Both the position numbers and the translations under genes were made by a program. DNA of 16,460 nt from Collinsella sp. (GTDB lineage Bacteria > Actinomycetota > Coriobacteriia > Coriobacteriales > Coriobacteriaceae): contig JAHYYK010000038.1 in the NCBI GenBank assembly GCA_019425005.1, positions 1,876 through 18,335 of the forward strand, in the 5' to 3' direction. The notes under the pieces are model-generated. The model did no database searches. It saw nothing but the letters and a program-made list of their open reading frames with translations, and had not been told where the DNA came from. Every line of letters begins with the position of its first letter. Position 1 is the stretch's first letter. This document shows, piece by piece, positions 1-6,375 of this stretch.

Positions 1-173
1 AGGTGATCTTTGAGAAGTTCTATCGCCTGGATGCGGCGCGTGCGACCAATCGCGGCGGCGCTGGGCTGGGTCTCGCCATCGCCAAGGAGATCGTATGCGC
101 GCATGGCGGTACCATCGCGTGCGAATCGACGCCCGAGCATACCGTTTTTACCATCGAGCTGCCCGCCGCGTAG
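1..173 (+). CDS. Sensor histidine kinase, C-terminal end (partial, VanS-like)
   Basis: This is the last part of a two-component sensor kinase; its start lies outside the window. Reading from base 3 to the TAG at 171-173 gives about 56 residues. They contain VIFEKFYRLDAARATN (the F-box region) and GGAGLGLAIAKEIV (the G2 box of the HATPase_c ATP-binding fold), ending in a short beta-strand tail TVFTIELPAA. The spacing from G2 box to C-terminus is normal, so the gene ends intact. In the family this domain binds ATP and phosphorylates a conserved His in the missing DHp domain, which then passes phosphate to a response regulator, presumably encoded upstream. The wording of the F and G2 boxes resembles VanS/PhoR-like kinases; that is recognition by eye, and the signal sensed cannot be told. 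The next gene, pstB, begins 103 bases later. Confidence 0.9.
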   Translation, partial: VIFEKFYRLDAARATNRGGAGLGLAIAKEIVCAHGGTIACESTPEHTVFTIELPAA

Positions 174-276
174 CGTAGGCGTCCTTACAAACACCTGACA
201 ATGCGCTCACGTGCGTATGAGCCGCGATTCCTACTATCGATACTGCTGAATTGATATCGACGTGGAGGTATGCGGT

Positions 277-1152
277 ATGACGGCTGGTGTGGCTATGGAG
301 CCCACGGAGCTCGAGGAGCTAATGGAGGCGCGAGCCGAGGCTGCGCACGAGCGCGAGGTTGGAGACGCGACGCGCCCCACGGCGCAGGATCTTGCCGCCT
401 CGCCGACGCGCATCGATGTCGAGGGCCTCGATTTGTTCTATGGCGACCATCATGCGCTCAAGGACGTGAATATCAAGATCCGCGACAAGCAGATCACCTC
501 GTTCATCGGGCCTTCGGGCTGCGGAAAGTCCACGTTGCTGCGCTGCTTTAACCGCATGAACGACGGCATCAAGGACTGCCGAATCGAGGGCAAGATCGCG
601 CTCGATGGTCAAGATATCCTGGGCGATTACGACATCTGCCGCCTTCGCCAGCGCGTGGGCATGGTGTTCCAGCGTCCTAACCCGTTTCCCATGAGTATTT
701 ACGACAACGTCGCGTACGGCCCCCGTGGCATGGGCGTGCGCGATCGCGCCGTGCTGGATGAGCTGGTCGAGGATTCCCTTCGTCGAGCCGCTCTGTGGGA
801 TGAGGTCAAGGACAAGCTCAAGGAGTCGGGCCTGGGTCTTTCGGTCGGGCAGCAGCAGCGCCTGTGCATCGCCCGCGCGCTTGCCGTGCAACCCGACATC
901 CTGCTGATGGATGAGCCCACGAGCGCCCTCGATCCCGTGTCGACGCTCGTGGTGGAGCAGCTTGCCTGCGAGCTCAAGGAGACCTGCACGCTGGTGGTCG
1001 TGACGCACAACATGCAGCAGGCTGCGCGTATTTCGGACTCGGTCGCGTTTTTCTTGCTGGGTGAGTTAGTAGAACACGCACCCGCCGCTCAGCTCTTCAA
1101 AAATCCGACCGACCCGCGCACGGCGGATTATTTGACGGGACGTTTTGGCTGA
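277..1152 (+). CDS. pstB: Phosphate ABC transporter ATP-binding protein PstB
   Basis: PstB is the cytoplasmic ATPase that powers inward phosphate transport by the PstSCAB complex. The 291-residue protein has the whole ABC domain: Walker A GPSGCGKST (78-86), Q-loop Q132 in FQRPNPFPMSIYDN, signature LSVGQQQRLCIARAL (188-202), Walker B ILLMDEP with D212/E213, and H-loop H244 in VVTHNMQQAARISD. The NPFPMSIYDNVAYGPR stretch and CIARAL are typical of PstB. I chose ATG 277 because GGAGG at 264-268 sits 8 bases before it; the GTG at 262 would overlap that site. Two oddities: an acidic N-terminal extension of about 44 residues compared with the 257-residue E. coli protein, and Val where the signature LSGGQ normally has its first Gly. 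The permease and binding-protein genes are not in view. It lies between two kinase genes, which fits a phosphate-responsive locus. Confidence 0.95.
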   Translation: MTAGVAMEPTELEELMEARAEAAHEREVGDATRPTAQDLAASPTRIDVEGLDLFYGDHHALKDVNIKIRDKQITSFIGPSGCGKSTLLRCFNRMNDGIKDCRIEGKIALDGQDILGDYDICRLRQRVGMVFQRPNPFPMSIYDNVAYGPRGMGVRDRAVLDELVEDSLRRAALWDEVKDKLKESGLGLSVGQQQRLCIARALAVQPDILLMDEPTSALDPVSTLVVEQLACELKETCTLVVVTHNMQQAARISDSVAFFLLGELVEHAPAAQLFKNPTDPRTADYLTGRFG

Positions 1153-1162
1153 TACCATCTCG

Positions 1163-1176
1163 TAAAGGTACCTTTA
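1163..1176. promoter_or_regulatory. Perfect 14-bp palindrome (candidate operator) upstream of the response regulator
   Basis: TAAAGGTACCTTTA reads identically on both strands. It lies in the 64-base gap between pstB and the response regulator. A weak -10-like TAAGAT follows at 1181-1186, so the palindrome would sit in the spacer or just before the -10 of a promoter for the two-component pair. No good -35 hexamer is visible. A perfect dyad is unlike the direct-repeat sites usual for PhoB-type regulators, so the binding protein, if there is one, is unknown. Confidence 0.4.
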
Positions 1177-1216
1177 GGGTTAAGATGCGGTCATATCGGC
1201 CGCAAAGGGGTTCAAC

Positions 1217-1945
1217 ATGATCTATTACGTCGAGGACGATGACAACATCAGGGATTTGACAGTCTACGCGCTGCGCAAGCAGGGAATCGAGGCCGAGGGC
1301 TTTTCGTGCGATGGCGAGTTTAAAGCTGCCGTGGCGCGACGGGTGCCCGATGCTGTGCTGCTCGATATCATGCTGCCCGACACCGATGGCTTGGCGATTA
1401 TGCGTCGCCTGCGTGCCGATCGCCTGACGGCGACGGTGCCCATCATGATGCTTACCGCCAAGGACACCGAACTCGACAAGGTGATGGCGCTCGATGGCGG
1501 TGCCGACGATTACCTGACTAAGCCGTTTTCGCTCATGGAGCTTGCGAGCCGTTGCCGCGCACTGCTGCGTCGCGGCGGCATGGTCAAGCAGGCGAGCGAT
1601 GTGCTCAGCGTGGGCGATATCGTACTTTCGCCCAGCCACCGCGAAGTGACTGTTGCCGGTGAACCGCTCAAGCTCACGCTGCGCGAATTCGACCTGCTCG
1701 AGTACCTCATGCGCAAACCTGGCGTGGTCTTTACCCGCGAGTCGCTGCTGCAGAGCGTATGGGGCTGGGACTTCGACGGCGGTTCGCGCACCGTCGACGT
1801 ACATGTGCAGACGCTCCGCCAAAAGCTCGGCGAGCATGCGAGCGCCATAGAGACCGTGCGCGGCGTGGGCTATCGTCTGGCCGAGCCTTCGGCCGGTGAT
1901 GGTGCCGAAGGTGACGACACCGCGTCCACTGCATCGGAGGAGTAA
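1217..1945 (+). CDS. OmpR/PhoB-family response regulator
   Basis: This is a DNA-binding response regulator of 242 residues, the partner of the kinase that follows. The receiver domain (about 1-115) has the acidic pocket E6-D7-D8, the phospho-acceptor D50 in VLLDIMLPDTDG, the switch T80 in MMLTAKD and K102 in DDYLTKPFS. The winged-helix domain (about 128-228) has LTLREFDLLEYLMRKPGVVFTRESLL, VWGWDF, RTVDVHVQTLRQKLG and the closing IETVRGVGYRL, all standard for the OmpR/PhoB class. The tail after about 230 is short, acidic and low-complexity. AAGGGG at 1205-1210 supports the ATG. Its position next to pstB suggests a PhoP/PhoB-like role in the phosphate-starvation response; that is inferred from context, and a VanR-like or other envelope role remains possible. 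Confidence 0.93.
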   Translation: MIYYVEDDDNIRDLTVYALRKQGIEAEGFSCDGEFKAAVARRVPDAVLLDIMLPDTDGLAIMRRLRADRLTATVPIMMLTAKDTELDKVMALDGGADDYLTKPFSLMELASRCRALLRRGGMVKQASDVLSVGDIVLSPSHREVTVAGEPLKLTLREFDLLEYLMRKPGVVFTRESLLQSVWGWDFDGGSRTVDVHVQTLRQKLGEHASAIETVRGVGYRLAEPSAGDGAEGDDTASTASEE

Positions 1946-1948
1946 CCC

Positions 1949-3373
1949 GTGGTCTTCGCCCCCCAGGGAAAACAAACGTTGTCGCACCGCGTTTTTGTGA
2001 CGATCTTTGTTTGCGCCATGGCGGTTATCGTGGCGTTTACGGTGCTGGGTGCGTTCTTTGTGCAAAACACCTTGGCGGATGCCACGAGTGCCAATCTGGC
2101 GCAGGAAACCGAGCTCATTGCTGCCGCCCTCGACGAGCAGCAAGAGCCCATCCCGTTCTTGCGCAGCCTCGATCGCGAGGACTTACGCATCACGCTGATT
2201 AACAAGGATGGATCGGTTGCCTACGACAACGAGGCGTCGCCTTCCGCACTGCCCAACCATGGTGATCGCCCCGAGGTCATCGAGGCCTTTGAGAGTGGTT
2301 TGGGTTCCGCGGAGCGCGCAAGCTCTACGCTCGACGAGATTATGCTGTATCGCGCCGTCACCCTTGATAACGGCCAGGTCGTTCGCTTGGCGCAGGCCCA
2401 GCCTGGCGTTGCGGCGATTTTGCTGTCGATGCTGGCGCCGATGCTGCTTATCGCAGCAGCGGGTGCAGTACTCTCGTTTTTTATGGCGCGCCGTGAGTCC
2501 CGTGCCATCATCGCGCCGTTACAAGAGGTGGATTTGGATCACCCACGCCGTAGCTATGAGCACGCCTATGCCGAGATGGTTCCCATGCTTGAGCGCATCG
2601 AGTCGCAGCGCCAGGAACTCAAGCGCCAAATGGCGGTGCTAGCGGACAACGACCGTATGCGCCGCGAGTTCACGGCGAATATCACCCATGAGCTCAAGAC
2701 GCCGCTTACGGCGATTTCGGGCTATGCCGAGCTCATCGCAAATGGCATGGTCGAGGGCGAGGACGACCTGCGCAACTTTGGCGGTCGCATCTATCGTGAG
2801 GCGGGCCGCTTGGCAGCGCTTGTCAACGACATCCTTACGCTGTCTAACTTGGACGAGGCCGAACGTGCGACTGAAGGCGAGACAGTGCCCATTGGTTCCA
2901 CGGAGCCTATTGAGCTCTCGCGTGCGATCTACGCGGTTGAGCAGCGTCTTGAACAGGTCGCCCGTCAAGCGAATGTGACGATAAGTCATGAGACCAAGCC
3001 TGTGGTCATCGAAGGCGTGTCGCGCTTGATCGACGAGCTCATCTATAATCTGGCAAGCAACGCCATCCGCTACAATCGACCCGGCGGTACGGTTACGTTG
3101 CAGTGCGGCACCAACGACGAAGGCCATCCGTTTCTCGCTGTCGCCGACACGGGAATCGGTATCGCGCCTGAAGAACAAGGCAAGGTATTTGAGCGGTTCT
3201 ATCGCGTGGACAAGAGTAGGTCCAAGGCACGCGGCGGAACCGGCCTGGGGCTTGCCATTGTCAAGCATGCGGCCCTGTATCATCACGCCACGCTCGATCT
3301 GTCGAGTGAGTTGGGCGTGGGAACCACCATTACGGTGACGTTTCCCATACAGCAGGACGAGCCATTCGCATAG
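1949..3373 (+). CDS. PhoR-type membrane sensor histidine kinase
   Basis: A complete 474-residue sensor kinase. It begins at GTG 1949 with GGAGG at 1936-1940; the regulator's TAA ends only three bases before, so the pair is co-translated. Order of parts: TM1 about 14-37, extracytoplasmic PAS-like sensor region about 38-153 (DLRITLINKDGSVAYDNEA is typical of PhoR/WalK-type sensors), TM2 about 155-178, a helical linker, DHp with the H-box FTANITHELKTPLTAISGYAE (phospho-His H247), N-box LIYNLASNAIRYN (N367, N371), G1 DTGIGI (D400), F-box VFERFYRVDKSRS and G2 GGTGLGLAIVKH (429-440). All catalytic landmarks are present. The family autophosphorylates on the H-box His and passes phosphate to the regulator, here presumably the upstream gene. 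Control of phosphate genes is inferred from the neighbouring pstB. Confidence 0.93.
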   Translation: MVFAPQGKQTLSHRVFVTIFVCAMAVIVAFTVLGAFFVQNTLADATSANLAQETELIAAALDEQQEPIPFLRSLDREDLRITLINKDGSVAYDNEASPSALPNHGDRPEVIEAFESGLGSAERASSTLDEIMLYRAVTLDNGQVVRLAQAQPGVAAILLSMLAPMLLIAAAGAVLSFFMARRESRAIIAPLQEVDLDHPRRSYEHAYAEMVPMLERIESQRQELKRQMAVLADNDRMRREFTANITHELKTPLTAISGYAELIANGMVEGEDDLRNFGGRIYREAGRLAALVNDILTLSNLDEAERATEGETVPIGSTEPIELSRAIYAVEQRLEQVARQANVTISHETKPVVIEGVSRLIDELIYNLASNAIRYNRPGGTVTLQCGTNDEGHPFLAVADTGIGIAPEEQGKVFERFYRVDKSRSKARGGTGLGLAIVKHAALYHHATLDLSSELGVGTTITVTFPIQQDEPFA

Positions 3374-3398
3374 CGATACAACATAGATATTGATGTAG

Positions 3399-3440
3399 AC
3401 GCCGCATTTGACTTTCGGGTGCGGCGTTGTTGTGCAATTT
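3399..3440 (+). terminator. Intrinsic terminator after the PhoR-type kinase
   Basis: An 8-bp perfect stem, ACGCCGCA (3399-3406) with TGCGGCGT (3420-3427), encloses a 13-base loop and is followed by a T-rich run ending in TTTT at about 3438-3441. It lies 26 bases after the kinase stop and separates the two-component operon from the polysaccharide cassette. The T run is interrupted, so termination may be moderate. Confidence 0.65.
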
Positions 3441-3492
3441 TACGATTGCTTCCGACATTTTTACAGGAGAGCCTGTTTCTTATGTATAGAGT

Positions 3493-3521
3493 TTGGTCTC
3501 GGTAAAAAGATGCGATAACAT
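3493..3521 (+). promoter_or_regulatory. Candidate promoter of the tyrosine-kinase cassette
   Basis: TTGGTC (3493-3498) and TAACAT (3516-3521) are separated by 17 bases, the right geometry for a primary sigma promoter, but they match consensus at only 3/6 and 4/6. The region from the terminator to the first gene is AT-richer than its surroundings. A small dyad ACAGG/CCTGT at 3463-3476 lies just upstream. The predicted leader is about 40 bases. Judged by eye only. Confidence 0.3.
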
Positions 3522-3568
3522 ACGGACAGTTTTGTCAATCCGAACTGGGGAAATGAAAGGCAAGCTGC

Positions 3569-4225
3569 ATGACCCTTCTCGAACTGTTCCAGCTGCTGAA
3601 GAAGCACCTCAAGCTGGTCATCACCCTTCCGGTGGTCTGCGCGATCGCCATGGGCATCGTGTCCTTCGTTGCGATGGACAACACCTATACCGCGACGACG
3701 AGCATGTACATTCTCGCCAAGACCGACGATAGCGGTCAGATGAGCTACAACGATCTCTCGGCGAGCCAGATGCTTTCCAACGATATCGCCACGCTGCTGG
3801 ATAGCGATAGCGTTAAGAGCGGCGCCGCCAAAGAACTGGGCCTCACCGATCTGGATGACTACAAGGTGTCTGTTTCCTCCGAGACCACCACGCGTGTCAT
3901 TACGCTTTCGGTTACCGGCACCGATGCCAAGGAGACGGCTGAGGTCGCAAAGGCCATTGCCAGCTCGGTGAGTACGGTCGCTCAGAACGTCGGCGCTGCC
4001 CAGAGCATCAACGTTATCGACGAGGCTAAGACCCCCGAAGCCCCCAGCGGCCCCAAGCGCACGCTGTATATTGCCGTCGCGTTCCTCGCCGGTATCTTTA
4101 TCGCAGTTGCCTATGTCGTTTTGGCAGACATGCTCAATACCCGCATCCGCGGTGCCGAAGAGGCAGAAGAGCTCCTGGGTATTCCCGTTGTTGGCCGAAT
4201 TCCGGCTATGAAAGGTGGTAAATAG
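3569..4225 (+). CDS. Wzz/CpsC-type capsule chain-length and kinase activator (YveK/CapA-like)
   Basis: A 218-residue membrane protein of the polysaccharide co-polymerase family. In Gram-positive bacteria these activate a separate tyrosine kinase and help set polymer length. The short N-terminal amphipathic part (LLELFQLLKKHLK) leads into TM1 at about 17-36. An extracellular loop (about 38-163) starts with YTATTSMYILAK, the usual beta-strand entry, and ends in a proline-containing stretch TPEAPSGPKR, typical just before TM2 (165-187). The cytoplasmic tail RIRGAEEAEELLGIPVVGRIP matches the region that docks on and activates CpsD-type kinases. ATG 3569 is preceded by GAAAGG at 3555-3560. It ends two bases before the kinase start, so the two are co-translated. 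Strong on family; the polymer involved is unknown. Confidence 0.88.
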   Translation: MTLLELFQLLKKHLKLVITLPVVCAIAMGIVSFVAMDNTYTATTSMYILAKTDDSGQMSYNDLSASQMLSNDIATLLDSDSVKSGAAKELGLTDLDDYKVSVSSETTTRVITLSVTGTDAKETAEVAKAIASSVSTVAQNVGAAQSINVIDEAKTPEAPSGPKRTLYIAVAFLAGIFIAVAYVVLADMLNTRIRGAEEAEELLGIPVVGRIPAMKGGK

Positions 4226-4227
4226 GC

Positions 4228-4965
4228 ATGGCTAAGGCAAAGAACACCGATAAGCTCGTTGTACAGAATGCCGCCAAGACCCTTCTGGCCAATATCCGCT
4301 TTGCGAGCGTGGACGACCCCATTCGCACCATCACCGTTACCTCCTCGATTCCCAACGAGGGCAAGTCTACGGTTTCCATTAACCTTGCTCAGGCAATCGC
4401 CACGAGCGGCAAGTCCGTGCTCCTGGTCGAGGCCGATATGCGCCGCAGGTCCCTTTCCGATATGCTCGGCGTCCGCTCCCGCGGTGGACTCTATGCAGTC
4501 CTGTCCGAGCAGATCTCCATTGACCAGGCAATTGTCGAGACGGGTCAGAAGAACTTCTACTTCCTCGATGCCGAGCCGCATATTCCCAATCCTGCCGACA
4601 TCATCGTCTCTCACCGCTTTTCCAAGTTGGTCAAGGCACTGTCTGCTAAGTTCCAGTACGTCATCTTCGATGCTCCTCCGGTTGGCACCTTCATCGATGC
4701 TGCCGAGATTGCCAGCCTGACCGACGGCGCGCTGTTCGTGGTGCGCGAGAACTTTACCAAGCGCGAAGAGGCGCTCAACGCCATCGGTCAGCTTAAGAAG
4801 TCCGAGAAGGTCAAGCTCATCGGTACCGTTATGAACTACTGCGAGACCGAGACCAGCGAGTACTACTACTCCTACTACACCAAGGACGGTAAGAAGGTGA
4901 AGAAGGGCTCCGACAATCAGGGCACTTCCAAAAAGGGCATCTTCACCAACCGAGCAAACGTTTAG
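4228..4965 (+). CDS. CpsD/CapB-family tyrosine-protein kinase (BY-kinase)
   Basis: A 245-residue bacterial tyrosine kinase acting at the inner face of the membrane with the preceding activator. Seen motifs: a Walker A-type loop SSIPNEGKST (39-48, K46), Walker A' VLLVEADMRR (64-73, D70), Walker B YVIFDAPPVG (144-153, D148), and a C-terminal tyrosine cluster EYYYSYYTKDG (Y212, Y213, Y214, Y216, Y217). In the family these tyrosines are autophosphorylated between subunits of a ring, and their phosphorylation state tunes polymer export and chain length. The early helix AAKTLLANIRFASVDDP corresponds to the conserved EAYRxLRTNIxFS-type oligomerisation element. GGTGG at 4214-4218 serves as the ribosome site, inside the end of the upstream gene. 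The phosphatase gene follows after 17 bases. Confidence 0.93.
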   Translation: MAKAKNTDKLVVQNAAKTLLANIRFASVDDPIRTITVTSSIPNEGKSTVSINLAQAIATSGKSVLLVEADMRRRSLSDMLGVRSRGGLYAVLSEQISIDQAIVETGQKNFYFLDAEPHIPNPADIIVSHRFSKLVKALSAKFQYVIFDAPPVGTFIDAAEIASLTDGALFVVRENFTKREEALNAIGQLKKSEKVKLIGTVMNYCETETSEYYYSYYTKDGKKVKKGSDNQGTSKKGIFTNRANV

Positions 4966-4982
4966 TTGATTAAGGCCGACCT

Positions 4983-5633
4983 ATGCGTGACATTCATTGC
5001 CATATCTTGCCGGGTGTAGACGACGGCGCCGCCGATCTTGATGAGAGCTTGGCGATGCTCGAGGCTGCCAAGCGGGCCGGTGTAACCAGAATCGTTTGCA
5101 CTCCTCACTGCCGTGATCCCTATTTTGATTACGACAAGATGTGGGATGCCTTTGAGCTACTGCGCGATAACGCTGACGGTTTTCCGCTTCAGATGGGCTT
5201 CGAGGTCAACCATCGAAAGCTCGTTGAGCTTGGTATCGATGCCGCGGAGCACCTGCATTTCGATGGGACCAACGAGTTTCTGCTCGAGCTTTCGACGCAT
5301 GCCGATGCGTATGCGTTTAGAGAGTACGAGAACACGATTTACGATTTGCAGTGCCGTGGCTACCAGGTGATCATCGCTCATCCTGAGCGCTATCGTGCGG
5401 TTCAAAAGGATGTAAGCGTGGCGGAGCGCCTGGTCGATATGGGCTGCAAGCTGCAAGCTTCGGCGGACTTTATTGCCGGCGGTCGCTTTGGTCGCGAGAA
5501 AAAGCCGGCACAGCGCCTGTTCGATCAGAACCTGTACAGCTTCATCGCGAGCGATGCCCATAACGTGGGTCATTACGACTGCCTGGCGAAGGCTCGCGCG
5601 AAGTTTAGCGTGCGCGGAGCTCATTTTCGCTAA
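4983..5633 (+). CDS. CpsB/YwqE-type PHP-domain protein tyrosine phosphatase
   Basis: A 216-residue metal-dependent phosphatase that in known capsule systems dephosphorylates the CpsD kinase. The polymerase-and-histidinol-phosphatase fold is visible from its metal ligands: DIHCHILPGVDDG (H5, H7, D13, D14), CTPH (H42), GFEVN (E74), IAHPERY (H133) and SDAHN (D191, H193). It is slightly shorter than typical CpsB (about 240-255 residues) but no ligand is missing. AAGG at 4972-4975 supports ATG 4983. With the two genes before it, it completes the activator-kinase-phosphatase set. The stop codon TAA (5631-5633) forms part of a TAAAAT that could serve as a -10 for the next gene, without a matching -35. 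Confidence 0.92.
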   Translation: MRDIHCHILPGVDDGAADLDESLAMLEAAKRAGVTRIVCTPHCRDPYFDYDKMWDAFELLRDNADGFPLQMGFEVNHRKLVELGIDAAEHLHFDGTNEFLLELSTHADAYAFREYENTIYDLQCRGYQVIIAHPERYRAVQKDVSVAERLVDMGCKLQASADFIAGGRFGREKKPAQRLFDQNLYSFIASDAHNVGHYDCLAKARAKFSVRGAHFR

Positions 5634-5672
5634 AATCTGTCCCTAACGTTCGCATTGAATGAAAGGGCAGCC

Positions 5673-6173
5673 ATGGATATCCAACTTAAGACGGGATGCT
5701 TTGATGACGCGGCGTTGGTGCGCCGCGTCGTTTTTATGGACGAGCAGGGCTACGAGAATGAGTTCGACGCTATCGACGAGGACCCGAACTGCATTCATGT
5801 GACGCTCTATGTAGACGGCGAGCTTGCCGGTTGCTCGCGCGTGTTTCCCGAAGAGCTTGAGCGCGCGGCTGATGCGGAAGCCCCGGTGTCGCCGGCGTGC
5901 GACTTGGACGAAGGCGTCGCGGCGGGGGAGACCTACATTATGGGGCGCGTCGCCGTGCTGCCGGCTATGCGTCGTCGTGGTTTGGCGAGCAAGATTGTCG
6001 AGGCCAGTGATACGTGCGCGCGTGCTGCCGGCGCCAAGCTCATTAAGCTGCATGCGCAGGAATACGTGCTGCCGCTCTATGCCAAGGCGGGCTACACGCA
6101 GATTGCCCCGGTGGACTACGAAGACGAGGGCCAGCCCCATGCTTGGATGGCCAAGCGCGTAGATGGCAGATAG
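5673..6173 (+). CDS. GNAT-family N-acetyltransferase (YjcF/ElaA-like)
   Basis: A 166-residue acetyl-CoA-dependent acetyltransferase. The N-terminal part VRRVVFMDEQGYENEFDAIDED has the R-x-x-V-F-x-x-EQ-x(5)-EFD/DxxD layout of YjcF/ElaA-like GNATs. Motif A, MGRVAVLPAMRRRGLASKIVEA (90-111), contains the RRRGLA pyrophosphate-binding loop. The C-terminal HAQEYVLPLYAKAGY (128-141) is the usual motif B region with its conserved tyrosine. Substrate unknown. I chose ATG 5673 because GAAAGG at 5661-5666 stands 6 bases before it; the in-frame TTG at 5655 has no ribosome site. It follows the phosphatase gene by 39 bases and may be read with that cassette. No terminator was seen between them. Confidence 0.85.
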   Translation: MDIQLKTGCFDDAALVRRVVFMDEQGYENEFDAIDEDPNCIHVTLYVDGELAGCSRVFPEELERAADAEAPVSPACDLDEGVAAGETYIMGRVAVLPAMRRRGLASKIVEASDTCARAAGAKLIKLHAQEYVLPLYAKAGYTQIAPVDYEDEGQPHAWMAKRVDGR

Positions 6174-6233
6174 GGACGTTCCTTTCCTGCCGGCAGTTGG
6201 GGACGCTCCTTGGCAATTGGCGCATCGGAACGT
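6173..6233. repeat. Degenerate GGGACGyTCCTT repeat cluster with central palindrome
   Basis: Two direct copies, GGGACGTTCCTT (6173-6184) and GGGACGCTCCTT (6200-6211), match at 11 of 12 bases and flank the perfect 10-bp palindrome CTGCCGGCAG (6187-6196). A third, inverted fragment GGAACGT at 6227-6233 pairs with ACGTTCC at 6176-6182. The first copy overlaps the last base of the acetyltransferase stop codon. TTGGGGACG at 6197-6205 recurs at 8518-8526 inside the large hairpin after htpG, which suggests one family of interspersed repeats, here decayed. Confidence 0.5.
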
Positions 6234-6283
6234 TTGGACATACAGTTTTTCGATTCCGTATGTATATATGCGCGCTAATGGGT

Positions 6284-6289
6284 TATAAA
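6284..6289 (+). promoter_or_regulatory. Candidate -10 element for htpG
   Basis: TATAAA, within GGTTATAAAATC, is the best -10-like hexamer before htpG and lies in an AT-rich patch (about 6240-6300). No convincing -35 is found 16-18 bases upstream, so it may need an activator or another sigma factor. No CIRCE element and no HspR-type HAIR repeat was seen. A transcript starting near 6296 would carry an 80-base leader including the hairpin at 6311-6351. Confidence 0.3.
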
Positions 6290-6310
6290 ATCTAAGTCTG
6301 AACATAGCAG

Positions 6311-6351
6311 GTCTGCGATGCGGCTCGGGCAACCGGGCCGTTTTTGCGGAC
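6311..6351 (+). promoter_or_regulatory. Terminator-like or attenuator-like hairpin in the htpG leader
   Basis: CGGCTCGG (6321-6328) and CCGGGCCG (6333-6340) form an 8-bp stem with one G-U pair, capped by a GNRA tetraloop GCAA and followed by TTTTT (6341-6345): a textbook intrinsic terminator. It ends only 30 bases before the htpG start, too close for a promoter in between. An outer stem GTCTGC (6311-6316) with GCGGAC (6346-6351), one G-U pair, encloses it and would bring the U tract into a longer hairpin. The terminator may simply end upstream transcription, or it may control htpG by attenuation. Confidence 0.6.
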
Positions 6352-6375
6352 GGGGGTAGCGCGAAAGGACTGCAC

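Noticed and set aside
205..222. Dyad GCTCA-N8-TGAGC upstream of pstB as a Pho box
   Set aside because: Five-base arms are short enough to arise by chance and it does not resemble known Pho box direct repeats.
1097..2143. 348-codon minus-strand frame across pstB end, response regulator and kinase start
   Set aside because: Crosses the ends of three well-supported genes and has no recognisable domain.
5604..5636. Promoter for the acetyltransferase at TAAAAT (5631-5636)
   Set aside because: The -10 is good, but the only -35-like sequence (TTTAGC) is 21 bases away; read-through from the cassette explains expression equally well.
5655..5672. TTG start for the acetyltransferase
   Set aside because: The GAAAGG ribosome site lies within this stretch and serves ATG 5673.
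6174..6375. CIRCE (HrcA) or HAIR (HspR) heat-shock operator before htpG
   Set aside because: Looked for TTAGCACTC-N9-GAGTGCTAA and CTTGAGT-N7-ACTCAAG; neither is present even in degenerate form that I can defend.
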